Source: Candidatus Vondammii sp. HM_W22 (lineage in GTDB: Bacteria > Pseudomonadota > Gammaproteobacteria > Chromatiales > Chromatiaceae). From it: a stretch of 64,000 bases of DNA. How positions within the stretch are numbered: position 1 is the stretch's first letter; each line of letters opens with the position of its first letter. The notes beneath the pieces were generated by a model. That model saw only the letters and a program-made list of their open reading frames with translations. It made no database searches and was not told the DNA's origin. Positions 1-10,040 of this stretch are shown here, piece by piece. Both the position numbers and the translations under genes were made by a program. The stretch is taken from positions 248,001 to 312,000 of the forward strand of contig NZ_CP099567.1 of the NCBI RefSeq assembly GCF_022530855.2. Reading direction: 5' to 3'.

Positions 1-121
1 AAGTTACATTAAATTGCTTGAGAAAAATAGCCTTGGATTCTGGCGCGGACCGGATAACAAAAAGTGGTCGAAAAGACCGTTTAATCGACAGTGGTGATTT
101 TTCTTAATGCCTATTACCCAC

Positions 122-223
122 GACTCGTATTATGAGCGCCACATTCATCAATGGGGCAAATATAACCATAATCGGCCATATGGTCAATATTTCCCTATGA
201 TTCAGCAAGATAGATTAAAATGA
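122..223 (+). pseudogene. transposase C-terminal scrap (integrase type)
   Basis: An open frame ending in TGA at 221-223 reads like the end of a DDE integrase-type transposase: a W followed by YNHNRPYG, close to the W..YN..RPH signature near the C-terminus of IS3/IS481-type enzymes. No upstream catalytic part can be followed in the 121 bases before it, so only a tail remains. The family assignment rests on this short motif. The following 220 bases up to the next gene show nothing I recognise. Confidence 0.35.
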
Positions 224-444
224 GGGCTGTTGTTTAATCGCTCCGTGAAAGGGGATAGAGGTATCCATTCTAATTCCAAGAGACGCAATAAATACACCCC
301 CGCCGCCGACACTCTTGGAATAAGCGTATCCACACACTATCTTGAACATCAGGACGGGGTAAAAGCTTGTTGGCGGTAATTAAGCAAATGCCAATGAACT
401 CTACTCGGAACAGAGACTCAAAGTTGAATAAACAGGACCGTTAA

Positions 445-1137
445 ATGGAAACCATAGAGATTATTTCCTTGACACTTGGCGTAGCCTGGGCCTCGGGCAT
501 CAATCTATATGCCGCAGTATTGGTACTGGGATACTTTGGAATGACCGGTGATATAACGTTGCCACCAGGACTGGAACTGCTCTCAGACCCCATAGTTATG
601 GCAGCGGCCGGACTCATGTGCATGGTTGAGTTCGTTGCTGATAAAGCACCCGGTATCGACACCGGCTGGGATGCTTTGCACACCTTTATCCGAATACCGG
701 CCGGGGCTGTTCTGGCTGCCGGTATGGCAGAAGGGCTGGATGCAAGTCAGGCGGCAGAATTTGCCGCGCTACTTGTAGGTGGCGGTCTGGCTGCAACAAG
801 CCATTTCACCAAGGCGAGCAGCCGGGTGCTGATCAACACATCTCCAGAACCTTTCAGCAACTGGACGGCATCCATCACCGAGGACCTTGTGGTGATTGGC
901 GGCCTCTGGGCATCACTCCACTATCCCTGGCTGTTTGTTGCAGGCCTGATCGCTTTCACACTGCTGGTCATTTGGTTACTGCCGAAAATCTGGCGCACCC
1001 TGAGAGCATATTCCGGGCTATCGGTGAATTTTCGGTGGAAAAAAAGCAACAGTAGCAGACTCCGGACCATCAGGTGGAAAACAAAAATGAGTCGAAGCAG
1101 TCAAAAAGCCAAAGTCATGCTGAGAGGAGAAGCCTGA
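445..1137 (+). CDS. DUF4126 family membrane protein
   Basis: A 230-residue protein made of small-residue-rich hydrophobic segments, recognisable as the DUF4126 family: an N-terminal segment around residues 5-35 with the SGINLYAA motif, a conserved region FVADKAPGIDTGWD around residue 64, and further membrane segments at roughly 85-115 and 145-180. The family is an inner-membrane protein of unknown biochemical role. The C-terminal 45 residues are basic and low-complexity, probably a cytoplasmic tail. The ATG at 445 has an AGGACC-like ribosome site upstream. It ends one base before hemJ, so the two are probably co-transcribed. The family call is fairly secure; a function cannot be given. Confidence 0.85.
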   Translation: METIEIISLTLGVAWASGINLYAAVLVLGYFGMTGDITLPPGLELLSDPIVMAAAGLMCMVEFVADKAPGIDTGWDALHTFIRIPAGAVLAAGMAEGLDASQAAEFAALLVGGGLAATSHFTKASSRVLINTSPEPFSNWTASITEDLVVIGGLWASLHYPWLFVAGLIAFTLLVIWLLPKIWRTLRAYSGLSVNFRWKKSNSSRLRTIRWKTKMSRSSQKAKVMLRGEA

Positions 1138-1138
1138 C

Positions 1139-1564
1139 ATGCTCTGGATAAAAGCGGGTCATCTCATCTTCCTGATATCCTGGTACGTGGGCCTGTTCTA
1201 CCTTCCCCGCCTATTCGTTCACCACGCCATGTCAGAAGACCGTGCCACCAGAGAACGGCTCGAGATCATGGAGCGAAAGCTGTTCTGGTTCGTCACCCCC
1301 TGGGCAATGCTGACTCTCGCGCTGGGCTTTACATTGGCGGGGCTCTATGGCTGGGAAGCATTCAAAACCATGAGTTGGCTGCATCTAAAAATTATTCTGG
1401 TCACTATACTTGCGGGCTACTACATTTGGTGCGGCAAACTGATGATCCAGTTCCGCAACACAGATGCCAATCCCCATAGCCATGTATGGTTTCGGTGGTT
1501 CAACGAGTTCCCGCTGCTGATTCTAGTAGCAGTTGTTTTACTGACCATTTTAAAACCCTTTTAG
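1139..1564 (+). CDS. hemJ: protoporphyrinogen IX oxidase HemJ
   Basis: A 141-residue multi-pass membrane protein of the HemJ (UPF0093/CopD-like) family, which oxidises protoporphyrinogen IX to protoporphyrin IX, the penultimate step of haem synthesis, in the inner membrane. Visible family features are the N-terminal histidine in KAGHLIFLISWY, the following FYLPRLFVHH, the KLFWFVTPWA segment, W-LHLKI near residue 80, and the C-terminal WFRWFNEFPLL. Length is normal for the family. A GAGAGGAG ribosome site lies inside the end of the DUF4126 gene. The gene stops with TAG just upstream of an IS4 insertion that leaves it intact. hemL, another haem gene, lies 35 kb away. Confidence 0.88.
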   Translation: MLWIKAGHLIFLISWYVGLFYLPRLFVHHAMSEDRATRERLEIMERKLFWFVTPWAMLTLALGFTLAGLYGWEAFKTMSWLHLKIILVTILAGYYIWCGKLMIQFRNTDANPHSHVWFRWFNEFPLLILVAVVLLTILKPF

Positions 1565-1659
1565 CCGTTTTTTTGCCCATTTTAAAAAAACTAGAGCTGA
1601 GCTGTTCCAGGGGGGGTATTGAACAGATATTCAGGAAGAGAAAGAACGCCTCTGCGCCC

Positions 1660-2838
1660 AATGCCAGTAAGTTAAGCCGTAACCCATTGATTACAATGCC
1701 CGTTATTCTTTAGCTTATGTGAGAATTTTCGCGCATAATGTCTGCCCCCTCGAACAGCCTCAAATGTCATGGCAATGTAGTGAGTTGTTTGTTCAATCAA
1801 TGCTTTCACACCCACAGCTGCCTGCTGTATCAGAGCGATCAAGGTATGTTTCATTTTTGACAGGGCCTGGGCAAAGTTGACCCGATAAACATAGTGGTGC
1901 ATTTTGGTTCGACTCTGTACCTGTTTCTGTGCGGCCAACGCCATTAATGCCGTTAGATTTGCAGATACAATTTTGGCATGAAAATCCTGCCTCACAGACA
2001 GTGCTGATTTACCGGAGAAGTTTTCTATTTCAACCCACTGTTTGAGGCGTTTGTAGTTTTCCTCGACACACCACCGGAGGTGGTACAACGCCTTAAACTG
2101 ATTGGCATTATACAACATCGTATCCATGAGAAATGCATTATAACCTCTATCATAGATCACAAGGTCATCTTTACGGGCCCTCTCAAGGTGTAGGCGGCAC
2201 ATTGCCTCTCAGAAGCATGAGTAGAGGCTGGAATCAATGGCAGTATGGTTAAGCACATCGAAGTAGACTGATGCCAAACCCATAGGGCAATCAGCTTGGT
2301 TGTGCTTGCCTTTCTGAGCGCCAATAATGATGCACCACATCCTCTTCATTGGGTAAACGAATTTGTGAGCCATCAATCGCACAGAGTCGAAATCCATTCC
2401 ATTTTTGATAGCCGTTGAAACGATCATGGAAATCTTGTGTGATGATCTGATTCAGCTCAATAAATGCCGCATGAGAGAGCTGTTTTCTAGCTTGAAAAAA
2501 AGCAGATTTGGTGATTTCCTGAGCGGCCTGTTTTCGATTCTTGAGTGCTTTATAAAATCGATCAAGCTCCACCTGCGCAGCATTTTTCTGAGGTTTAGAA
2601 AATACAGAATCAAGGAGGGGAAACTGAGTTTACGATATACGCGTGAAACTGTTTTTTGAGAGGCGGTGTTTGATCTTAAAATGATTATCAGAGATAGTTG
2701 TATTTATGTAGGTATAAATAGATTCAAATGACCTTGGTAAGCTTCATATTGCGACCTTAATATCGTGGTAAATGTCGGCACTCATGGGGGTAATTATTAT
2801 AGCAGAATTAATGAGTTACGGCTTAACTTACTGGCATT
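1660..2838 (-). mobile_element. IS4-family insertion sequence with 12-bp target duplication
   Basis: The element is bounded by inverted repeats: AATGCCAGTAAGTTAAGCCG at 1660 and its near-perfect complement ending at 2838. The 12-bp sequence GCCTCTGCGCCC occurs directly on both sides (1648-1659 and 2839-2850), a clean target-site duplication of the size usual for IS4-family elements. It sits between hemJ and the convergent Fe-S gene without breaking either. Inside, on the minus strand, is one transposase reading broken into pieces. Perfect flanking repeats with a damaged transposase suggest insertion before decay but not long ago. Confidence 0.9.
1672..2572 (-). pseudogene. IS4-family transposase, frameshifted
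   Basis: Three minus-strand pieces read together as one DDE transposase. The N-terminal part (2572 to about 2291) includes LCAIDGSQIRLPN with the first catalytic Asp. The middle (about 2330-2209) reads CPMGLASVYFDVLNH. The C-terminal part (2202-1672) has VIYDRGYNAF with the second Asp and LRWCVEENYKRLKQWVE, where the E is the expected catalytic Glu. All catalytic regions can be found, but at least two frame changes separate them, so no single protein can be made. The upstream start is also eroded. Confidence 0.85.
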
Positions 2839-2875
2839 GCCTCTGCGCCCTTTTTTCATCGCTTCCCGGCGAGCA

Positions 2876-3256
2876 CTAACTGCACCCACCACCCTGGGAT
2901 GAGCCGCAGGTACCACAACCGCTACTACCAACAGGCTGCAGGTTGTTGAATACAAAGCTGGCATTGCCATCGCCACGGTCAACATAATCGATCTCTACAC
3001 CGCGCAGGTACTGCATGGTATCTGCATCCACAATGACATTGAAGTTATCACATTCCAGCGTGGAATCATTATCATTGAGTTGGTCAGTGAAGGTCATGCC
3101 GAAGCTGATGCCACTGCATCCACCTGGGGTGGCATAGACGCGAACGCCCTTGATCTCTTCTTCAACTTGGCCGATCAATTCCATCATCTTGCCTTGTGCC
3201 GGGCTGGTTAGGCTGAGCTCATCATCATTCAAAACGGTTGCGGTAGCTTCGCTCAT
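2876..3256 (-). CDS. HesB/IscA-type Fe-S cluster assembly protein
   Basis: A 126-residue A-type Fe-S carrier, which receives clusters from the ISC machinery and passes them to client proteins. The start MSEATATV (ATG at 3254-3256) is chosen because GGAGTACC lies just upstream; the open frame extends further but without family similarity. Family features are VRVYATPGGCSGISFGM with the first conserved Cys, the NFNVIVDADTMQYLRG segment, and a C-terminal cysteine cluster. The usual CGCG ending is here CGTCG followed by a Ser/Gly-rich tail ending GGGCS. It could be an ErpA-like or other IscA paralogue; I leave the symbol blank. It stands alone and converges with hemJ across the IS4 element. Confidence 0.85.
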   Translation of the reverse strand: MSEATATVLNDDELSLTSPAQGKMMELIGQVEEEIKGVRVYATPGGCSGISFGMTFTDQLNDNDSTLECDNFNVIVDADTMQYLRGVEIDYVDRGDGNASFVFNNLQPVGSSGCGTCGSSQGGGCS

Positions 3257-3344
3257 GCGAGGTACTCCAAAAATTGTTCGACAATGCGGGGCATCATAGC
3301 AGTACAAAGTAATCACAGCCACTTGCCTTGTGCAATATTTAGTC

Positions 3345-3402
3345 GTCCTTGAAGTATTAGGCCAGAGGATCTGGTTCCTTGAACCTTTTAGATCGGTGGA
3401 TC
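3345..3402. mobile_element. terminal scrap of an IS5-type element
   Basis: The stretch containing GGATCTGGTTCCTTGAACC matches, with small differences, sequences at about 23828 and, inverted, at about 36250. At 36250 this sequence is the extreme 3' end of a decayed IS5-type transposase region. Only the end is left here, upstream of the Fe-S protein gene. Confidence 0.5.
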
Positions 3403-3477
3403 CAAGTTGTAAGTTTACCACCTGCACTTTTCAGAAAGACTTCGTTTGGCGTCTAATAATTGAGGCATTTCTGAAGC

Positions 3478-4350
3478 CGATTGTTGAGTTTTTTCGCTAC
3501 AGTTGCGAACATTAGACCAGTGACCTTTCGCCAATTGATTCCTTTATAAAAACAATGATGTAGCAGTCCATTGGTATTTTCATTGGTGCCCCGTTGCCAG
3601 GAGGAATAAGGATCAGCAAAGTAAACATTCATGCCTGTGGCTTCTTCAATTTTCCTGAACTGAGCACATTCTTTACCGTTATCAACCGTCAGGTTTTACA
3701 CCATTTCTCAGGTATGACCTTAAGGTAGTTGTTGTCACCAGATAATAAAGTATCTGCTGATTTGTCGCTCAGTTTAGCAGCAACCAGTACGCGGCTCTTT
3801 TTTTCCACATGGGTGGCAATGCCACCTGAGCTCTTGGCTCCCTCAACGTTATCACCCTCCCAGTGGCCAAGGCGGCGATGGTTGCCAATACTCACAGGGC
3901 GATCATGAATGCTCACACGATGTGGTAATCAAACCACGCCCAGTCCCGTATTGCTGCTGTCTTAGACGCTTTTTGTGCCGCCTCAGTAGATGTTGGTACA
4001 AAAAACCGTCTTGTGCAGCATCCTCGTATATCCATCGATAGATACCTTCCGGGCTAATCCGCAGACATGCACTTCTAGGGTGATCTAGCTTGAGGCGTCC
4101 AGCCATTGTTTCCGGTGACCAATCTTCCTGTAACCGCTCGATGACATAATGCAGGTGTTTTTTTATGTGATCACCTGCGAGTGTGCCTCGGCTTCTTGCA
4201 TCGAACCATCGCACGTTTCTGTGCAAGCCCATCCTGGTAACAGGCTATGAGTCGACCATTGATCACTTCACGTGAGATGGTGGTGTGATGACGACCTAAA
4301 CGACGAACAATGCCTCTATAACTTAAACGCCAATGCAAAAGATGTATAGG
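3478..4350 (-). pseudogene. IS30-family transposase, broken
   Basis: Minus-strand fragments together cover nearly a whole IS30-type transposase. The N-terminal HTH region lies at about 4350-4235 (YRGIVRRLGRHHTTISREV). The middle (4232-3903) includes WSPETMAGRLKLDH and ISPEGIYRWIYED. A third piece (3916-3689) carries GHWEGDNVEGA with a catalytic Asp. The C-terminal piece (about 3690-3478) reads LTVDNGKECA and SSWQRGTNENTNGLLHH, the canonical IS30 end. At least three frame changes separate them. Partial copies of the same element lie at 18.2 and 21.15 kb. Confidence 0.85.
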
Positions 4351-5398
4351 CGAGCTTCTAAAAACCTTCCAAAATTAGCGATAATTAGTCAACAATTCAA
4401 CTAACTGTTGATAAAAATCATGCAACCGAGTTTTTTTGATCATCAAGACCGACTTGAACTCCTTGAGCAACAAGGAGACCTGCTGCCAAAGCTGGAAAGG
4501 ACCGTAGACTGGGCGGCTTTTCGGACGTTGCTGGGCTCAATTTATAAAAACAGTGGTCCCAGTAAAGGTGGGCGTCCACCTTACGATGCGGTACTGATGT
4601 TCAATTTGTCGGATGATCAAACAAAGCTCCAAATACGGGCTCGCTATAGCTTTTATTGTTTTCCTGGGCTGAGCCCGGAGGGTAAGGTACCCGATGCTAA
4701 AACAGTTTGGGTATATCGTGAGCGCCTGAAAGAACCGGGCCTTGTTGACAAACTCTTTTCAGAGCTGTTGATCCAGATTGATGCAGCAGGCTTCAGTGTT
4801 CGCAAGGGACAGATTGTAGATGCCGCTATCGTTCCAGCACCCAGGCAACATAATACGCGAGAGGAAAATAGGCAGATCAAAGCCGGGGATAGCACTGAGT
4901 ATGGAGTGATAACAAACGCCGCCAGAAGAATGTTGAAGCCCACTGGAACCATGAAGTCATTCGCAAGTACGCCATCACATCAGCAGAAGTCCACGATAGC
5001 CAGGTCTTCGAGGAACGGCTGGATGAGAACAATAATGGCAGTGTCTGGGTCGATTCTGCTTGCCGCAGTAGAACGGGAAGCCGCTTTACCGGGGTGCGCA
5101 TTACCGCAGTCAGATTCATCGCAAGTCGACATGTAAACGCCCCTAGAATGAACGGGAGCAAGAGGCAAACCGAAAACGATCAAGAGTTCGGGCTTGAGTT
5201 GAGCACGTGTTTGCCCAGCAGGCCAATCAACTAGTGCGTAGCATCGGCCAAGGCAGGGTCGGTGTGAAGATGGGTATGATGAATTTGGTGTATGACATGC
5301 GTCAATTGGTGTGGCTCTGGCCGGTTAAAGCGAGGTATGGATATGGATGTTGCCAAAAAACGAGTGTGAAGATACCGGGCTTCCCTGATTTGCAGAGA
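4351..5398 (+). pseudogene. IS5-family element copy 1, transposase broken
   Basis: The transposase begins at ATG 4420 or nearby (MQPSFFDHQDRLELLE) and shows the IS5 N-terminal domain with KGGRPPYDAVLMF, LSPEGKVPDAKTVW and IVDAAIVPAP, which contains the first catalytic Asp. Frame is lost around 4900, and the C-terminal HVFAQQANQLVRSIGQGRVG appears in another frame at about 5200. Compared with the copy at 24.7 kb it lacks 26 nt between two TTCA repeats, removing the VLALQHL segment. The element is followed immediately by an IS256 left end at about 5399. Confidence 0.8.
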
Positions 5399-6630
5399 CA
5401 GTCCTGAATGCTGTGTAACTACCTGTCATTAAACCCAAACAGGGTGAGGATAGGCAGACGATCGACAAGAAAGAACCCTAGGCGGCCGCTAATCACATCA
5501 AAACTGAAGAAGATCTCAACGAGTTTCGGCCAATGCTGCCCAGAATCACGGTCGATGCAGCACTCAACGTTGAACTAGCTGATCATCTTGGCTTTGCCAA
5601 ACATGAACAATCCGAAGCGAGTAATAGCCGCAACGGCACTACTGGCAAGACCTTGCAAACGGAGGATGGCCAGTTTGAACAGGATACTCCACGAGAAAGA
5701 GCGGGCAGCTTTAAACACCGGCCAGTTAAAAAGCACCAGCGTCGATTTACCTCAATGTATGACGATCCGCGAAAAGGAAATGTACGGAGTCGATGTCTCC
5801 GCCACACTCATATCCAAAGTTACCGATGCGGTTATCGAGCAGGTTGTTGAATGGTAATTTCGCCCCCTGGATGCGATTCAGCCTATTGTTTATCTGGGCA
5901 GCATTGTCGTTAAAATCAGGCAAGATAAGAAAGTGATTTATCTCGCTCTGGGCGTCAACCTGGAAGGCCACAAGAAATTATTGGGGATGTGGCTGTCGGA
6001 GAATGAGGGTGCCAAGTTCTGGCTGAACGTGCTGACAGAGCTTCAGAATCGCGGTGTGAAGGATATTTTGATTGCCTGTGTCGATGGCTTAAAGGGCTTT
6101 CCTGATGCCATCAACACGGCTTTTCCAAATGCCCAGATCCAGCTCTGTATTGCGCATATGCTACGGAACTCGATGAAGTATGTGCCCTGGAAAGACTACA
6201 AGCCTGTCACGGCTGATTTGAAAAATATTTATCAGTCCATCACCGGGGAAGAAGCCTTACCGGCGCAGGATAAATTCTCTGATCGATGGGACAACAAATA
6301 CTCCAGGATCAGCCGCTCCTGGCGTGCTCATTGGCAGAACCTGAACACGCCGTTCAACTACCCGGATGACAGACGAAAAGTGATCTACACGACCAACGCC
6401 ATTGAGTCGCTGAACAGCGTCATTCGCAAAGCGATCAAGAAGCGGAAGTTGTTTCCAACCGATGATTCGGCGAAGAAGGTAATCCACCTGGGAATCCAGG
6501 CCGCATCGAAAAAGTGGACAATGCCGATCCGTCATTGGAAACCAGCACTGAATAGATTTATGATTGAGTTCGAAGAATGCTTGGCGGAATATATCTAACT
6601 TTGGTTGTTGCACAGAAAACTTTATAGGCT
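5399..6630 (+). mobile_element. IS256-family element (first copy)
   Basis: The left end AGTCCTGAATGCTGTGTAAC near 5400 resembles GGTGTCCTGAACTCTGTG at 18746, the left end of a related IS256. Near 6610-6630 a weak complementary match (GTTGCACAGAAAACTTTAT) marks the right end. Between them is one plus-strand IS256 transposase in pieces. It lies directly after an IS5 remnant and before an ISL3 remnant. Confidence 0.7.
5480..6598 (+). pseudogene. IS256-family transposase, broken N-terminal half
   Basis: The C-terminal two thirds (5933-6598, 221 residues) read cleanly as an IS256/mutator-type transposase: YLALGVNLEGHKKLLGMW, DILIACVDGLKGFPDAI with the second catalytic Asp, IQLCIAHMLRNSMKYV, and TTNAIESLNSVIRKA with the catalytic Glu. 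The N-terminal part is scattered over two frames between about 5530 and 5930 (VDAALNVELADHLGF, then VKKHQRRFTSMYD, then YGVDVSATLISKVTDAV). At least two frame changes and a stop near 5856 break it. It is closely related to the inner copy at 18.8-20.0 kb. Confidence 0.85.
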
Positions 6631-6637
6631 CCTTGTT

Positions 6638-6717
6638 GCGGAAACCTCTGCCACGCACTTTGATTATCTTGATTCGGCTGTTGAGACCCTCTGCCGGACC
6701 ATTACTTACTTCCAAAA
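6638..6717 (-). pseudogene. ISL3-family transposase C-terminal scrap
   Basis: Read on the minus strand this encodes LEVSNGPAEGLNSRIKIIK and GRGFRNKE, almost identical to the C-terminal region of the ISL3 transposase at about 18050-18150. It is cut at 6717 by the left inverted repeat of the Tn3-family element. Confidence 0.8.
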
Positions 6718-6756
6718 GGGGTTCTGGGGACATTCCGTCCTAAAGTGACACTTATC
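6718..6756 (+). repeat. Tn3 left terminal inverted repeat
   Basis: A 39-base terminal repeat starting GGGGTTCTGGGGACATTCCG and ending GACACTTATC. It matches the reverse complement of 9897-9935 except at one base. It is the expected transposase binding end. Confidence 0.9.
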
Positions 6757-6856
6757 GCTACAGCCCACGCCTCATAAGGCTTCTAGAGGTGCCTTAATTT
6801 TCAAAATCACTGCAATATCCCAATTATAGTAATATTCCGGCTTTTACGAGAAGCCT

Positions 6857-9800
6857 ATGCCTTATAAAGAACGCCTGACCGTACTCCACGAAGCAGAAAT
6901 TAACGATTTATATGGCGTTCCCAGCCTGTCACTGGAAGAAAAACGTATCAGTTTTACTCTGAATGATCTGGAGCAGGACGTTATTAAATCCATCAGGGAT
7001 CGCAATCATAAATGCTATGCTATTGCTCTGCTGGGTTACTTTAAGATCAAGCCCATTCAGCTCAATCCGGCCTACAAGGAATTGAAAGCAGATCTCACCT
7101 TTATTGCTGAAGAATATTTCCCTAAATTTAAAGTCCCTCGCTTCAGTGTTAGCAATAAGCAGAAAACACGTATCTACGACAAGATTATAAACCTTCAGGG
7201 ATTCAAAACATGGTGTGTGGAACAACATCAGGAACCTCTCATTACCTATTTGCAATAGGTTGCTAAATCCTGGATTGAGCCGCGCTTTTTATTTGATGCC
7301 TGCACCGAATACTTAGCTCGAAATCATACAGGAATCCCTAAATATACCGTGCTTCAGCGAATTATCAGTCAGGTAATCAAACAGGAACGTAAGCGACTTT
7401 CTGATCTATTAAAGACAACCATATCAGATGAATTAGCTACTAACTTGGCTGAGTTAGTTGATGGAAAAGGTATGCTAACCGTTAAAGAACTTAAGCAGGC
7501 GGCGAAAAGTTTTAATGCTCCAGAATTGGAGAAAGAGTTGAACGTCAACAAGTTGATTCAGCCCTGGATGGATGAAGTTAATCAAGTGGCCTCTGCTCTA
7601 TCACTATCGCAACAAAACCGACTGCACTATGCGGCGATGGTTGATTACTACTCTATAACCAAGCTTAAACGCTTCGACCGTGTCACGCAGCAGCTTTATT
7701 TACTTTGTTATCTTCAGGAGCGGGTACAAATCAATATTGAACGTTTGGCTTATGGGTTTATTTATCATGTCCGAAAGTTACGTGAAAAAGCTAAAGCGTA
7801 TGCCAAGGAAATGGCCTATAAAGATTGGGATGGCGCGGTAGTAAATATTAGCAAAGCCGCTGAATTATTATACTTTTTTATTGACGACACCATTAATGAC
7901 CATGTGTCATTTAGACAAATAAAACAACGGGTACAAGGCTTGCTTGGAGCACGGTAAATAGAATCACTGTGCTTGTATCTGAAGAAACAAAAACGCACGA
8001 AAAATGATTACATCTGGGAATTTTATGATAAGCAGCGTGAACTGATTCAGCACTTAATACGCCCCATTTTTTTATGCCTGATCTTTGAAGGATCAGACAA
8101 TACACAGGCTTTATCTGCACAATTAAATAGAATGAAAAAAGAGTTGTTAGGTGCTGGTGAATTAGCATCGTCAGATCGACGATTGATTCCAGCCAAACAC
8201 CAATTGTATGTTATCAATATTGATAACAACGTACTCTCTGAGCGTTACGAGTTGATGCTGTATTTGTCAGCTAAAAATAATCTTGGTGGGAAACTCTTTA
8301 TACCAACGGCTATCAAATATCGTGCATTACACGATGACCTCGTTGGAGATATCCCCTGGGCACAGAAAGACAAGCTACTTAAAGGTTCCATGCTAGATAG
8401 CATGAATACAGAGCCTGCCCAGCGGGTTAAATCGATGGAGAAAAAGATGAACGATAAGCTGCAACGGGTTGGCCAGCGCATTGATGAGGGCGACAATCGA
8501 AATGTGGTATTGCGTAATCGCTCAGGAAAAATTCAATGGAGGTTGCCGTATTCAGGCACAAAATCGGCTTTAAACAATCCCTTTTTCGATCGTATGAAAC
8601 CGATTAACATTGCCGATGTATTACGCTTCGTTCATCAGGAAACAGGATTTTTAAAGCACTTTGAGCATGTTCGCCAGGTACAGTCCGGACAGAGTGATCA
8701 TTTGAATGATTTACTGGCGGCTCTCATTGGCAATGGAACCTATTATGGCCTACACGGCATGGCCAGCATCTCTGATAGATCATATGATCATCTACGCACA
8801 GTACAGGCCAATTATTTGCGACCTGAAACGCTAAACTTCGGCAATGATGCAATTAACGATGCGACAGAGAAATTATCAATCTTCAAGCATTACAATATCC
8901 AAAAAGGACTCATTCATGCCAGTGCTGACGGGCAAAAATTCGAATCACGGTTAGAGACTTTTAAAACTCGCTATTCATCTAAATATTTTGGCACGAATAA
9001 AGGACTAACATCGATGAACTTGATTGCCAATCATGTAGCCTTGAATGCCCAGATTATTGGTTCCAATGAACATGAATCTCATTTTATTTTGGATCTGCTT
9101 CATAACAATACCTCGGAGATTAAGCCGGATATTTTGTCAACGGATACGCACGGCGTTAATCATGTTAACTTTGCTTTGCTGGACCTGTTTGGCTATATCT
9201 TTGCGCCGCGCTATGCTCAGTTTGGAACCGTGATATCAGATCTTTTTGATGTAAATGAGGGAGAAGACAATAAGGCAACGCTCTCATTAAAAAAGCCTAT
9301 TAATACAGAATTAATTATCGATGAGTGGGATACGATACAGCGCATTATTATATCACTACAGCAGAAGACGATAACGCAGGCGACCCTTGTTAGAAAGCTT
9401 TCTGGCTATAGTCAAAACCACCCCTTGCTGAAAGCTTTAACTGAATATAATCGTATGCTCAAGGCCATGTACTTACTGGACTATATTGATGATGCCAGTT
9501 TAAGAACTTATGTACAGCGAGCCTTGAATCGTGGGGAAGCTTATCATCAATTACGGCGTGCTATTGCACATGTGAATGGCAATCGTTTCCAGGGAAAATC
9601 AGACGATGAGATTGTCTTGTGGAATGAATGCGCGAGGCTATTAACCAACGCCATTATCTATTTTAATTCGCTGATACTGACGCGATTACTTGAGCATTTT
9701 GAGGGGGAAAGTGACGATAAGAAGTTGGAAATTATTAAGCAAGTTTCGCCAGTGGCTTGGCATAACATCAATTTGAACGGAACTTACAGCTTTAGCTTTG

Positions 9801-9859
9801 AACAAAACCTACTAGATTTGGATGAAATTATGCAATCAATCGTGCAAAATGAAAATTAA
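6857..9859 (+). pseudogene. tnpA: Tn3-family transposase TnpA with two in-frame stops
   Basis: A single reading frame of 1001 codons, the normal length of a Tn3 TnpA, runs through this region interrupted by TAG at 7256-7258 and TAA at 7955-7957. No frameshift is involved: the three open pieces are collinear in the same frame. The N-terminal piece contains the DUF4158-type region (SLSLEEKRISFTLN). The last 628 residues carry the DDE catalytic domain, with STDTHGVNHVNFALLDLFGY containing the conserved Asp, FAPRYAQFG, and the C-terminal WNECARLLTNAIIYFNS with the Glu region. Inactivation by two nonsense changes alone implies recent loss. Read-through is possible in principle but there is no sign of recoding. 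Confidence 0.9.
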
Positions 9860-9896
9860 GCCACCTCTGTAGGCCTTGTGGGGTATGGGCTGTAGA

Positions 9897-9935
9897 GATA
9901 AGTGTCACTTTAGGACGGAATGTCCACAGAACCCC
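9897..9935 (-). repeat. Tn3 right terminal inverted repeat
   Basis: Reverse complement of the left end, differing by one base (TGTGG here versus TGGGG in the left repeat). It directly abuts the truncated membrane-protein gene at 9936. Confidence 0.9.
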
Positions 9936-10031
9936 AAGCAGATACACGGCATATTCCGCTTTTCCCTGGTGAATAGACCAGTGCGCCATTAGCGCATAGA
10001 TCAATACCATTAAGGTAAATAATGCTGCCAC
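9936..10031 (-). pseudogene. 5' end of a small COG4648-like membrane protein, cut by Tn3
   Basis: Only the first 32 codons remain: GTG at 10029-10031 leads into a hydrophobic segment (LFTLMVLIYALMAHWSI) and the frame runs into the Tn3 right repeat at 9935. It starts 9 bases after the acyl carrier protein gene ends, so the two were one operon. In aryl-polyene-type clusters an ACP gene is commonly followed by a small membrane protein of the COG4648 type; position and hydrophobic start agree, but the identification is inference because so little is left. Confidence 0.45.
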
Positions 10032-10040
10032 TAAATTCTC

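Larger units (their letters stand above)
6718..9935 (+). mobile_element. Tn3-family element carrying only tnpA
   Basis: A 3218-bp unit bounded by 39-bp inverted repeats with one mismatch: GGGGTTCTGGGGACATTCCG at 6718 and its complement ending at 9935. Similarity between the ends continues for some 25 more bases. The GGGG start and length of about 38 bp are typical of the Tn3 family. The only gene inside is tnpA; there is no resolvase, res site that I can see, or passenger. No matching 5-bp target repeat exists (CAAAA on the left, AAGCA on the right). The left flank is an ISL3 scrap and the right flank an interrupted membrane-protein gene, so a deletion or rearrangement followed insertion. Confidence 0.88.
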
